Origin: CAYMFD01 sp964389475
GTDB lineage: Bacteria; Bacteroidota; Bacteroidia; Chitinophagales; Saprospiraceae
Reading direction: 5' to 3'
DNA length: 13,596 nt
NCBI GenBank assembly: GCA_964389475.1
Contig: CAYMFD010000102.1
Location: 1 to 13,596, forward strand
In this document: positions 6,289-13,445 of the stretch, in pieces
Numbering within the stretch: position 1 is the first letter of the stretch
How the letters are laid out: every line of letters begins with the position of its first letter
Made by a program: the position numbers and the translations under genes
Notes under the pieces: generated by a model
Told to the model about the DNA's origin: nothing
Databases searched by the model: none
What the model saw: the letters and a program-made list of their open reading frames with translations, nothing else

Positions 6289-9200
6289 ATGAAAATGACT
6301 TTACCTATCTCTCTGCGTGAGAGACTAAGGTCAGTAGGCCACTTATGGCTGCTGGCACTTTTAACGGTGACGTCGCTGAGTCTTACAGCACAGGATGGAT
6401 CTGTAGCTTGTAATTCTCTTGTACAGGTATCTCTTGGCGCTAACTGTCAAGCAGAAATCACGCCAGATGTAGTACTAGAGGGTATGTACCCTAGTAATAT
6501 CAACTGGTCTGTGCAGATAAGCAACGTTACCGGCACCATCGTATCTAGCCCTGGGCAGTATACGGTGACTGTTACCAACATGGACAGCGGCGTCTCTTGC
6601 TGGGGTATGATCAATGTCGAAGACAAACTAGCCCCCATCGTAGATGACTGTCAGTGTCCTCCGGGCAATACGGACATCGACTGCGAGTACCTGTGTACGG
6701 ACCTAGAGGCCCTACAAAACGGTACGCTAGCAGTGCCTAGTCCAGTAGTAACCGAGGCATGTGGCCCTATTACTACTGACACTAGCGATGTAGTAGTAGA
6801 CGGTACCTGCGGTATGAAGGTATTTACAAGGACACTGCTCTTTACAGACCCCTCTGGCAATACGAGTACTTGTGTGCAGGAGTTTAGGCTCAATCAAGTG
6901 CCATTTAGTGACGTAATGCGTCCTATCTCGCCTGTATCACTAGGCTGCGGTGCAGATCCTAGCCCTGATAGTATCGTAGCATTCTATACCCCTATCGTAG
7001 GTGCTCAGGCGGCTATCCGCTATGGTTACCCTACCGTCAATGGTCAGCGTATCACCTCGCAGATGTGTAATATCAATAGCGTCTACACTGATACCGAAAC
7101 CCCCGTATGTGAGCCACAGTGTAGCAATAGCGTAAAGATTATACGTCGCTACATAGTGCTAGACTGGTGTAATGGTGATGTGGACGAGTATGTCCAGATC
7201 ATTGAGGCCAAAGACACGACACCTCCTACCATCGAAGCTGCAGATCAGACAACTTCTGTAGATCCATGGGGATGTGCAGGCAGTGTAGTATTTGACCCTC
7301 CTACTACGCTACAGGATGACTGTACCGACTATGTGAACTACTCCGTATCAGGACCAGCCGGTGTATCTGTCAGCTTTAATGCTACCCTAGATAGATGGGT
7401 GGCTTCTGACATAACACTTGGAGCTAGTGAGTTTTACTACATAGGTGAAGATTGCTGTGGTAACTCATCTATAGATACTGTGATTGTCACGGTAAGAGAT
7501 CAGTCTGCTCCCATAGCTGTGGCTAAAGAGCACATCGTAGTATCTCTGACGACAGGCAACGGCACTGGCCAGGCCAAGATCTTCGCGGCTAGTGTAGACA
7601 ATGGTAGCCACGATGGCTGTACAGCGATACACCTAGAGATCCGTAGAGACAGTGACAGCTGTGCTATTGTGGGCAATACGACCTACAACGATGACGGACA
7701 TAGTAATGACGATGTTGATGATACAGACGATGGTCAGTTCGTGAAGTTCTGCTGTGAAGATATCGACCAGGTGGACGCTGATGGCATAGCCTACGGCCGT
7801 GTCAAGGTATGGCTGCGAGTATGGGATGACGGTGACCAGGACGGGACCTTCGGCTCTGCTGGTGATAATTACAATGAGACATGGGCTATGGTCCGTGTTG
7901 ATGACAAGTTGCCTCCACAGCTGACCTGCCCTAGTGATGTGACGCTACAGTGCTTTGATGATATCGATGACCTGTCTATCACGGGCACGGCTACAGGTAC
8001 ATTTACATGTGGTCCTGCTGATGTTGACTATGTAGATATTTCAGATGATCGATCAGATTGCGGTTTTGGTACCGTAGTAAGACAGTGGTTTATCTCAACA
8101 GCACCTAACATCACGTGTATACAGCGTATCACGATAGAAGAGTCTGACCTATTTGATGGGGACATCGACTGGCCAGCAGATCGTACGACGACATGTGTAG
8201 CCTCTCAGCCAACTGATGAGCCTACATGGGTAGGTACACCCTGCTCTAGTATCGCCTATACAGTACAGAGCGATACCTTCCAGTTCGTAGATGATGTATG
8301 TTTTAAGGTACTTAATAACTATACGGTGATCGACTGGTGCCAATTCGACCCTCAAGATCCTAATGCTGGTAGATGGCACCGGACGCAGATCATCAAGGTT
8401 AATGATGATGAGGCGCCAGAGCTGACTATGTGTTCTGACACGGTATTCGCCGTTAACGATATAGCAGACGTAGACAATGACGGTAACACGTGCGAGGCTA
8501 TCGGGCTCACCCTACACAATACAGCGACAGATGGTGGTGCATGTGCATCTCGCCGACTACGCTGGGAGATCCGGGTGGATATAGATGGTAACGGTAGCAT
8601 CGATTATGAGTATACGAGCTTCGTACCTAGCAATGACAATACCTTTGACGATGATAATAACAATGGTATAGCAGATCGCTACCTAGCACCGACTAACAGT
8701 GGTGACCCTGTGCACATCACACTTAATGATGAGTTCGACGGACCTAGTAGTAATGGTAAGGTCTACTGGAATGTGACGGATGGTTGTGGTAATACTGCAT
8801 CATGTACGACCCACATAGAGGTAGTAGATAATAAGCCACCTACGCCATATTGTATCAGCCTCAGTACGGCACTTATGGAGATCAGCGGTACTGTAGAGCT
8901 ATGGGCTGTAGACTTTAACCTAGGCTCGTTTGACAACTGTACAGCGATGGAGGACCTCCTCTACACGTTTGATAATGCTGTGCCTATCTTATCGATGCTA
9001 GACACTGAGCACTTCTTTAAGGGCAATGGTCAGCCAGCGACAGCAGCAGAGTATGCTGCAGGTACCGCACAGCGATGGATACCGGCTACTAGGACATCAG
9101 GACGAGTATTCGGCTGTGATGCTATACCAGAGACGGATGTACGTATGACCGTGCATGACCTACAGGGCAATAGCGACTTCTGCGATGTAACATTGACTGT

Positions 9201-10458
9201 CGTGGATAATAATGGCGCTTGTGACGGTGGTGGTGCTAGCAGAGTTGCTGTATCAGGGTCTGTCATCACAGAAGATGGCATGGCGCTTGAAAACGCTGAG
9301 ATCATACTTGAGACGGAGGTCATAGACCTAGACTACATTACATCAACGGACGCAGCAGGTAACTATGCATTCCCGTCTGTAGTAGCAGGTATCGACTATA
9401 CCCTTACAGGAGACTTCGACGGTAGCTACGACGATGGTGTATCTACACTAGACCTCGTACTTATACAGCGTCACATCCTAGGACTACGGTCACTCGACAA
9501 CCCTTACAAGGTCATCGCTGCAGATATCAATGGTAGTGAGAATGTAACGGGAGCGGATGTCGTAGAACTACGTAAGCTGATCCTCGGTATTACCGATGAG
9601 ATGCCTACAGCAGATAACTGGTTGCTCATCGATGCTGACTTTACATTTGCGGATAACAATAGCCCATGGCCTGTCAAGCGTAATACCTTGATAAGTGGCC
9701 TCAGTGCTGACATCAGCAAAGACCTCGTAGCTATCAAGCTAGGTGATGTCAATGCCTCTGCTACGGGTAACCTGCAATCAGGCGATGACCTAGACAGTCG
9801 CTCAGCACCCGTCACTTACTACTACCAAGACGCCACTATAGATGGTCAGACACAGGTAGATATCATGGTGGCTGACGACCTAGACGTACAGGGTATGCAG
9901 CTAGCACTAGACCTAGGTAACCTAGCATATGTAGATATCATCGCAGGTAGCCTGCCTATGTCTCAGCAAGACGTACGAGCTATGGATGGCAAGGTCCTCG
10001 TCAGTTACGCAGGTAAGGACATGACCACTGCCCAACAAGGAGATGTACTCTTCTCAGTAATCGTAGATGCAAGTAGCACAACGAGCCTGAGCAAGGAGTT
10101 GAGCCTAGCAGGCGACCTCACACCAGAGGTTTATGCTGGTAGCAACATGCATGTCCATGACCTAGAACTCGCAAGTAGTCGCGGATCAGTAACCCCCTCT
10201 TTTGTACTGTTCCAAAACCAGCCAAACCCCTTTAAGGAAGAGACGACTATTCGTTTCGTACTACCAAAGGCGGCTAAGGCTAATCTGACCATATACGACA
10301 TCAGCGGTCGAGTAGTGTACAATCATACAGATGCATACGATGCAGGTGTGAATGCTATCACTATCAACCAATCCCTAATCAGCACTAGTGGTGTACTGTA
10401 CTACAGACTCCAGAGTGGTGACCTAATAGCGACCCGCAAGATGATCCAAATTCAATAA
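6289..10458 (+). CDS. Large T9SS-exported modular surface protein with HYR-like, dockerin-like and sorting domains
   Basis: A 1389-aa secreted protein if begun at the ATG at 6289. That start puts a signal peptide (MKMTLPISLRERLR, a hydrophobic core LWLLALLTVTSLSL, cleavage near LTA-QDG) at the N-terminus. An in-frame GTG at 6235 would add 18 residues ahead of it and is less likely. Most of the protein is Cys- and Asp-rich repeats resembling HYR/Ig-like modules, with recurring endings such as DWCNGDVDEYVQII..DTTPP (near 291) and DWCQ..QIIKVNDDEAPE (near 681). Acidic, potentially Ca-binding stretches occur near 467 (DDGHSNDDVDDTDDG) and 761-800 (DIDGNGSIDYE). A carboxypeptidase-regulatory-like domain (about 984-1042) and two dockerin-type repeats (about 1042-1105, STLDLVLIQRHILG and NVTGADVVELRKLILG) follow. 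A cohesin-like beta region comes next. A T9SS type A sorting domain (about 1303-1389, QNQPNPFKEETTI to RKMIQIQ) ends the protein. No catalytic site was seen; adhesion or matrix function is inferred. Confidence 0.93.
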   Translation: MKMTLPISLRERLRSVGHLWLLALLTVTSLSLTAQDGSVACNSLVQVSLGANCQAEITPDVVLEGMYPSNINWSVQISNVTGTIVSSPGQYTVTVTNMDSGVSCWGMINVEDKLAPIVDDCQCPPGNTDIDCEYLCTDLEALQNGTLAVPSPVVTEACGPITTDTSDVVVDGTCGMKVFTRTLLFTDPSGNTSTCVQEFRLNQVPFSDVMRPISPVSLGCGADPSPDSIVAFYTPIVGAQAAIRYGYPTVNGQRITSQMCNINSVYTDTETPVCEPQCSNSVKIIRRYIVLDWCNGDVDEYVQIIEAKDTTPPTIEAADQTTSVDPWGCAGSVVFDPPTTLQDDCTDYVNYSVSGPAGVSVSFNATLDRWVASDITLGASEFYYIGEDCCGNSSIDTVIVTVRDQSAPIAVAKEHIVVSLTTGNGTGQAKIFAASVDNGSHDGCTAIHLEIRRDSDSCAIVGNTTYNDDGHSNDDVDDTDDGQFVKFCCEDIDQVDADGIAYGRVKVWLRVWDDGDQDGTFGSAGDNYNETWAMVRVDDKLPPQLTCPSDVTLQCFDDIDDLSITGTATGTFTCGPADVDYVDISDDRSDCGFGTVVRQWFISTAPNITCIQRITIEESDLFDGDIDWPADRTTTCVASQPTDEPTWVGTPCSSIAYTVQSDTFQFVDDVCFKVLNNYTVIDWCQFDPQDPNAGRWHRTQIIKVNDDEAPELTMCSDTVFAVNDIADVDNDGNTCEAIGLTLHNTATDGGACASRRLRWEIRVDIDGNGSIDYEYTSFVPSNDNTFDDDNNNGIADRYLAPTNSGDPVHITLNDEFDGPSSNGKVYWNVTDGCGNTASCTTHIEVVDNKPPTPYCISLSTALMEISGTVELWAVDFNLGSFDNCTAMEDLLYTFDNAVPILSMLDTEHFFKGNGQPATAAEYAAGTAQRWIPATRTSGRVFGCDAIPETDVRMTVHDLQGNSDFCDVTLTVVDNNGACDGGGASRVAVSGSVITEDGMALENAEIILETEVIDLDYITSTDAAGNYAFPSVVAGIDYTLTGDFDGSYDDGVSTLDLVLIQRHILGLRSLDNPYKVIAADINGSENVTGADVVELRKLILGITDEMPTADNWLLIDADFTFADNNSPWPVKRNTLISGLSADISKDLVAIKLGDVNASATGNLQSGDDLDSRSAPVTYYYQDATIDGQTQVDIMVADDLDVQGMQLALDLGNLAYVDIIAGSLPMSQQDVRAMDGKVLVSYAGKDMTTAQQGDVLFSVIVDASSTTSLSKELSLAGDLTPEVYAGSNMHVHDLELASSRGSVTPSFVLFQNQPNPFKEETTIRFVLPKAAKANLTIYDISGRVVYNHTDAYDAGVNAITINQSLISTSGVLYYRLQSGDLIATRKMIQIQ

Positions 10459-10483
10459 GCAATCCACGTGGAATGACCATTCG

Positions 10484-10530
10484 GTAGCCGTTTCTGCCTC
10501 AATCTCACCTTTTGGAGGTAGTACGGCTAC
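10484..10530 (+). other. Long hairpin downstream of the surface-protein gene
   Basis: GTAGCCGT (10484-10491) pairs with ACGGCTAC (10523-10530). Inside it CTGCCTC (10494-10500) pairs with GAGGTAG (10515-10521) through one wobble, giving about 15 bp with a small internal loop and a 14-nt apical loop. It begins 26 nt after the stop codon. The downstream TTTAATG is a weak tail, so it may be a 3'-end stabiliser or a first, weaker terminator. Confidence 0.5.
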
Positions 10531-10560
10531 TTTAATGTTCTCAATATTTTTCCCAAAAAC

Positions 10561-10601
10561 AGATAGCCTTGGTAGTGATTCACTGCCAGGGCTATTTTCT
10601 T
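10561..10601 (+). terminator. Intrinsic terminator of the surface-protein gene
   Basis: A 15-bp stem (10563-10577 with 10581-10595, two wobble pairs) closes on the three-base loop att and is followed by TTTTCTT. A run of five As upstream (10555-10559) means it could also work from the other strand. It lies about 50 nt before the rpsF promoter, cleanly separating the two transcription units. Confidence 0.85.
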
Positions 10602-10649
10602 CATAAAGGGCTACTCTTACAACAAGCTGTAGAGATTGGCAAAAAGTTG

Positions 10650-10657
10650 TACTTTTG
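10650..10657 (+). promoter_or_regulatory. -7 promoter element of the rpsF operon
   Basis: TACTTTTG matches the Bacteroidota -7 consensus TAnnTTTG exactly and sits in the context TTGTACTTTTGCAG, typical of strong promoters in this phylum. No TTG is seen at the standard 19-21-nt spacing; the nearest TTG (10636-10638) is only 11 nt away. Transcription would start near 10662-10665. Confidence 0.7.
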
Positions 10658-10660
10658 CAG

Positions 10661-10747
10661 CCCCTTAGGGGATTTTATGTTTTTGAAAATGCGCAAGCAA
10701 AAGTGTTATCGCATTACATTTTTTACAATATGAGCTAAACTTTTATA
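10661..10747 (+). promoter_or_regulatory. Structured leader of rpsF with possible attenuator and leader peptide
   Basis: About 85 nt separate the likely transcript start from the rpsF ATG. CCCC-tta-GGGG (10661-10671) makes a compact hairpin at the very 5' end. AATGCG (10688-10693) pairs with CGCATT (10710-10715) and is followed by ACATTTTTT, a terminator-like arrangement inside the leader. A short frame, ATG 10677 to TGA 10733, would encode the basic 18-residue peptide MFLKMRKQKCYRITFFTI and overlaps that hairpin. Ribosomal operons starting with rpsF are autoregulated in some bacteria through an S6:S18-binding leader. I did not see the characteristic CCG element here, so any regulation is hypothetical. 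Confidence 0.35.
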
Positions 10748-11116
10748 ATGAGAAATTATGAAGTTACTTTCATCGTCGATCCCGTACTGTCAGGCGATGA
10801 AATCAAATCGACAGCAAAAACATACGCCGATCTTTTGACGGATGATGGATGCAAAATAGTACACCAAGATGACTTAGGGCTTAAGCAACTTGCTTACCCG
10901 ATCAACAAGCGATCTACAGGTGTCTATTTCAGTACGCAATTTACTTCTGAGTTTGGGGCTTCACTGCCTAAACTAGAACTAGCGATGAGAAGGGACGAGC
11001 GAATTATGCGATTCCTGACTATCAAACTAGACAAGTACGCAGTCAAGTACAATGACGACAAGCGTAAGGGTCTTATCGGTCGTAAACGTGAAGAAGCTTC
11101 TCAAGAAGAAGAATAA
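10748..11116 (+). CDS. rpsF: 30S ribosomal protein S6
   Basis: Small-subunit protein that binds 16S rRNA together with S18 in the platform. The N-terminus MRNYEVTFIVDP and the segments LAYPINKRSTGVYF and LAMRRDERIMRFLTIKLDKY are classic S6 landmarks. The 122 aa lie within the family range. A short charged tail (GRKREEASQEEE) follows the conserved fold, as in many Bacteroidota. The ATG at 10748 is the natural start. It has no evident Shine-Dalgarno sequence, only an A/T-rich stretch upstream, as expected in this phylum. First gene of rpsF-rpsR-rplI; 42 nt to rpsR. Confidence 0.97.
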   Translation: MRNYEVTFIVDPVLSGDEIKSTAKTYADLLTDDGCKIVHQDDLGLKQLAYPINKRSTGVYFSTQFTSEFGASLPKLELAMRRDERIMRFLTIKLDKYAVKYNDDKRKGLIGRKREEASQEEE

Positions 11117-11158
11117 TCACAGCGACTACATTCATTCACATCACAAAAAGCAATAGAT

Positions 11159-11425
11159 ATGGCATCTAGAGATGATATTAAGTTTCTCAGCAACCCCAAT
11201 ATCGGTAAGAAGAGAAAGAAGTACTGCCGCTTTCGCAAGTATGGCATCAAGTACATCGACTATAAGAATCCTGATTTCCTATTACAGTTCGTTAATGAGC
11301 AAGGTAAGCTACTACCTCGACGTATTACTGGTAACTCTCTCAAGTACCAGAAGAAAGTCGCTGTAGCAATCAAGAGAGCTCGCCACCTGGCGATGATGCC
11401 TTACGTCACTGACTTGCTTAAGTAG
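11159..11425 (+). CDS. rpsR: 30S ribosomal protein S18
   Basis: Small basic partner of S6 on the 30S platform. The 88 aa show the family signature: KKYCRFRKYGIKYIDYKN (about 20-37), then LLPRRITGNSLKYQKKVAVA and IKRARHLAMMPY at the C-terminus. The ATG at 11159 gives MASRDDIKFLSNP. It sits between rpsF and rplI with 42- and 36-nt gaps and is surely co-transcribed. An overlapping frame at 11172-11366 is only a shadow of this gene. Confidence 0.97.
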   Translation: MASRDDIKFLSNPNIGKKRKKYCRFRKYGIKYIDYKNPDFLLQFVNEQGKLLPRRITGNSLKYQKKVAVAIKRARHLAMMPYVTDLLK

Positions 11426-11461
11426 GTCATCGATATCGCTTAACCGTAAATCGAATAAATC

Positions 11462-11905
11462 ATGGAAATCATACTATTAAAAGATATAGAGAAGCTAGGC
11501 TATAAGCACGACGTAGTGTCTGTCAAAGCTGGCTACGGACGTAACTACCTTATCCCTCAGAAAATGGCCGTAATAGCTAATGCGCCTAACCGCAAAAAGC
11601 TAGAGAAGATCATGGCTGAGATAGAGGCTAAGGAGCAAGCACGTCTCGATGAATACAAGCAAATGGCGACTAGCCTAGAAGGTAAGTCACTTAAGATCGG
11701 CGTCAAGGCTGGTACAAGTGGTAAGATCTTCGGTAGTGTCACGAGTGTCCAGATCGCCGCTGCCCTTATGGATCAGCATGGCATCGACATCGAGCGACGC
11801 AAGATCGAGCTTGACGATGTTAAGACCCTAGGGACTTACACTGCTAAGCTCAACCTACACAAAGAGGTATCGACGAGCATCGACTTCGAGCTAGTACAAG
11901 AGTAA
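11462..11905 (+). CDS. rplI: 50S ribosomal protein L9
   Basis: Large-subunit protein binding 23S rRNA near the L1 stalk and helping restrain frameshifting. The 147-aa length is typical. The N-terminal domain MEIILLKDIEKLGYKHDVVSVKAGYGRNYLIPQ is diagnostic, followed by the long connecting helix (about 41-75, KKLEKIMAEIEAKEQARLDEY) and a C-terminal RNA-binding domain containing GSVTSVQIAAAL. Last gene of the operon; a strong terminator follows within 40 nt. Confidence 0.98.
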   Translation: MEIILLKDIEKLGYKHDVVSVKAGYGRNYLIPQKMAVIANAPNRKKLEKIMAEIEAKEQARLDEYKQMATSLEGKSLKIGVKAGTSGKIFGSVTSVQIAAALMDQHGIDIERRKIELDDVKTLGTYTAKLNLHKEVSTSIDFELVQE

Positions 11906-11909
11906 GACT

Positions 11910-11932
11910 GAGAGGTACTCTGGTACCGTCTC
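11910..11932 (+). other. Hairpin between rplI and its terminator
   Basis: GAGAGGTAC (11910-11918), loop tctg, then GTACC-g-TCTC (11923-11932) gives 9 bp with one bulged G, starting 4 nt after the L9 stop. It has no T-run. It shares the core GGTAC-N4-GTACC with the hairpin at 6077-6090 downstream of prs. Confidence 0.5.
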
Positions 11933-11944
11933 ATCCCAACGATT

Positions 11945-11986
11945 AAAAGGTTGTTTCGCGTAGTGCGGAGCAGCCTTTTTTGTTTT
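11945..11986 (+). terminator. Intrinsic terminator of the rpsF-rpsR-rplI operon
   Basis: A near-ideal 16-bp stem (11945-11960 with 11964-11979, including G-T pairs) closes on loop tag. Its base is AAAAGG paired with CCTTTT, and the right arm runs into TTTTTTGTTTTG. The A-rich left base could also allow termination from the minus-strand genes to the right. Confidence 0.93.
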
Positions 11987-12215
11987 GTAGTGGGGTGAGG
12001 GTTAGTTCAAAGCTAGAAATTTAATAGGTAAAGGCACCCAACATAATTAAGTCTTTCTTATCAGCAGGAACAATGTCCAACCACTACTAGTTTTTTCTTG
12101 CGTAGTCTGTATAATTCCTCAAAATTTCTTATTTGTAGCTCTTTAGTAGCACATGTAGTTTTCCTTATTGACGTTCAACATACTCCCATGGCAAACAGTT
12201 AGGTTATCAAATTGT

Positions 12216-12653
12216 CTAAGGGATGATCGAGAAGCACTCATTGTTTGATTCGTCATAATCGATTTCGTTTAATGTTATAATATTGCTCATGGGGCTGTTT
12301 CCGAAGTTTGAATACTTCACCCTAGTCCGGAATCCGCACAAGCCCTGATCTATGATAAGGTCATTCTCTCTAAAGACGAGATACATTCTATTATCTAGTC
12401 GCATCCACTCTTCGCACATTGGCTTCTGCAGAACTGATCTGATCTCATTATAGTAGATGACTACTGGATCCTCTTCATAGTCCCGGACCAACGATAAATC
12501 ACAATGCAACGCCTCTATTACAATATCGTAATAGCCGTGATTGTCGTTTGTGATGCCGCTATGTACGCATCTAAGACTCCAGTCTTGCTGGCAATAAGTC
12601 GTTAGAGATAAAAGTGTCGCTACGACAATAAAAAATACTCTTGAATAATCCAT
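12216..12653 (-). CDS. Hypothetical small secreted protein with signal peptide
   Basis: A 145-aa protein of unknown function. The N-terminus MDYSRVFFIVVATLLSLTTYCQQD has a short charged start and a hydrophobic core, and reads as an export signal. The Cys at about 21 lacks a proper lipobox (TTYC), so cleavage before QQD by signal peptidase I is more likely than lipidation. The mature part is acidic and contains five further cysteines (RCVHS, LHCDL, MCEEW, LCGFR, ECFSI) and several aromatic residues, suggesting a compact beta-rich extracellular or periplasmic domain. No family was recognised. It lies 83 nt downstream of the small-ORF cluster on the same strand and may belong to the same transcript. 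The region is AT-richer than the core genes. Confidence 0.7.
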   Translation of the reverse strand: MDYSRVFFIVVATLLSLTTYCQQDWSLRCVHSGITNDNHGYYDIVIEALHCDLSLVRDYEEDPVVIYYNEIRSVLQKPMCEEWMRLDNRMYLVFRENDLIIDQGLCGFRTRVKYSNFGNSPMSNIITLNEIDYDESNNECFSIIP

Positions 12654-12736
12654 GATTTTAATGTCTAAAGTTTTTGGTGATATTAATTTTCGTCTAGAAA
12701 CATTGTGGTTGTAGCCTTGATAGGAAACTTAAGGAC

Positions 12737-12862
12737 CTAACTTGCCTTAGAAGTCATAACTTCCTCTAGGTCAATAGTTACCGTTCCTGGTGTAGCTTTG
12801 AGAAACTTACCAGAAAGCCACGCAGACCGAGCTAGACTATAGAGTCCAAAGTATGATTTCAT
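12737..12862 (-). CDS. Hypothetical 41-aa ORF, one base after the preceding stop
   Basis: A short minus-strand frame from ATG 12862 to TAG 12737 encodes 41 residues beginning MKSYFGLYSLARSAW and ending DLEEVMTSKAS. Its start is separated from the TGA of the 96-aa gene by one base, the layout of translationally coupled operon genes. No domain was recognised. The short length leaves open that it is a degraded C-terminal remnant or chance; the tight spacing is the main support. Confidence 0.45.
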   Translation of the reverse strand: MKSYFGLYSLARSAWLSGKFLKATPGTVTIDLEEVMTSKAS

Positions 12863-12863
12863 G

Positions 12864-13154
12864 TCAATTTAATCTTATTCTGCTGTTTGCCTTTTCCACC
12901 AATATTGATACTAGTGGGTTTTTGTTCTCGAAGCTAGTTCTGGATGTTATGTGAATGCCTCTTTCCTTCATTTTTGCAAGTATCATCCTGGCTTTATTAT
13001 CCCATCCGCTCATTTGGCAATAAATCAGCATATCATTAAGCTCTACAGCACTAAGCGCATCTACCTCTAAGTGATACGAGAAATATTTGTCATCCACCCA
13101 TAAAAGCGGGACCCTAGAACATCTGTTTACTATTTCGTGAAGTCTTTTACTCAT
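12864..13154 (-). CDS. Hypothetical 96-aa protein
   Basis: Minus-strand frame from ATG 13154 encoding a mixed-charge soluble protein (MSKRLHEIVNRCSRVPLLWVDD at the start). It has a helix-like middle (ELNDMLIYCQMSGWDNKARMILAKMKERG) and no signal peptide or membrane segment. No family was recognised. It sits between two even shorter ORFs with gaps of 18 nt upstream and 1 nt downstream. The segment LHEIVNRCS resembles LKDIVNRSY in the upstream 49-aa ORF; this is too short to claim homology. Likely real because of operon packing and balanced composition. Confidence 0.6.
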   Translation of the reverse strand: MSKRLHEIVNRCSRVPLLWVDDKYFSYHLEVDALSAVELNDMLIYCQMSGWDNKARMILAKMKERGIHITSRTSFENKNPLVSILVEKANSRIRLN

Positions 13155-13172
13155 AAATAACTGTTTTTTTTA

Positions 13173-13322
13173 TTATAAAAACATCTTGTAATTTATCCTG
13201 TCGTGAAAAGAAGGCCTTATCTCTTCTAGAGCCTCTATCTGCTCCTTGAGCTCACTGTAAATCATGCATTCAGTGAGCATTGAATCAAATACATAGGATC
13301 GATTCACTATATCTTTCAACAT
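13173..13322 (-). CDS. Hypothetical 49-aa ORF, possibly 5'-truncated
   Basis: From ATG 13322 to TAA 13173 the minus strand encodes 49 residues (MLKDIVNRSYVFDSML at the start, DRINYKMFL at the end) with a helix-like acidic middle (YSELKEQIEALEEIRPSF). The same frame stays open upstream for another 36 codons, to a TGA near 13431, and reads plausibly as protein (HTGLSPLARHTFTHETKSL, AAIRAAED). It has no ATG, GTG or TTG there, which hints at a gene that has lost its 5' end or uses a rare start. It is first in a tight series with the 96- and 41-aa ORFs. Function unknown. Confidence 0.4.
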   Translation of the reverse strand: MLKDIVNRSYVFDSMLTECMIYSELKEQIEALEEIRPSFHDRINYKMFL

Positions 13323-13445
13323 GTCTTCAGCCGCTCTTATAGCGGCAAGCGATTTTGTTTCATGTGTAAATGTATGCCTGGCCAGAGGTGACAGCCCTGT
13401 GTGTTTATTATTCGTTGCTATTCACTGATTATTCGTTTGAAGCGT

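Noticed and set aside
11172..11366. 64-aa frame overlapping rpsR in another phase
   Set aside because: Fully inside the conserved S18 gene; Ser-rich shadow product.
12061..12174. Open minus-strand frame of 37 codons (reads KELQIRNFEELYRLRKKK, ends GHCSC)
   Set aside because: No start codon and no context; could be a gene remnant but cannot be separated from chance.
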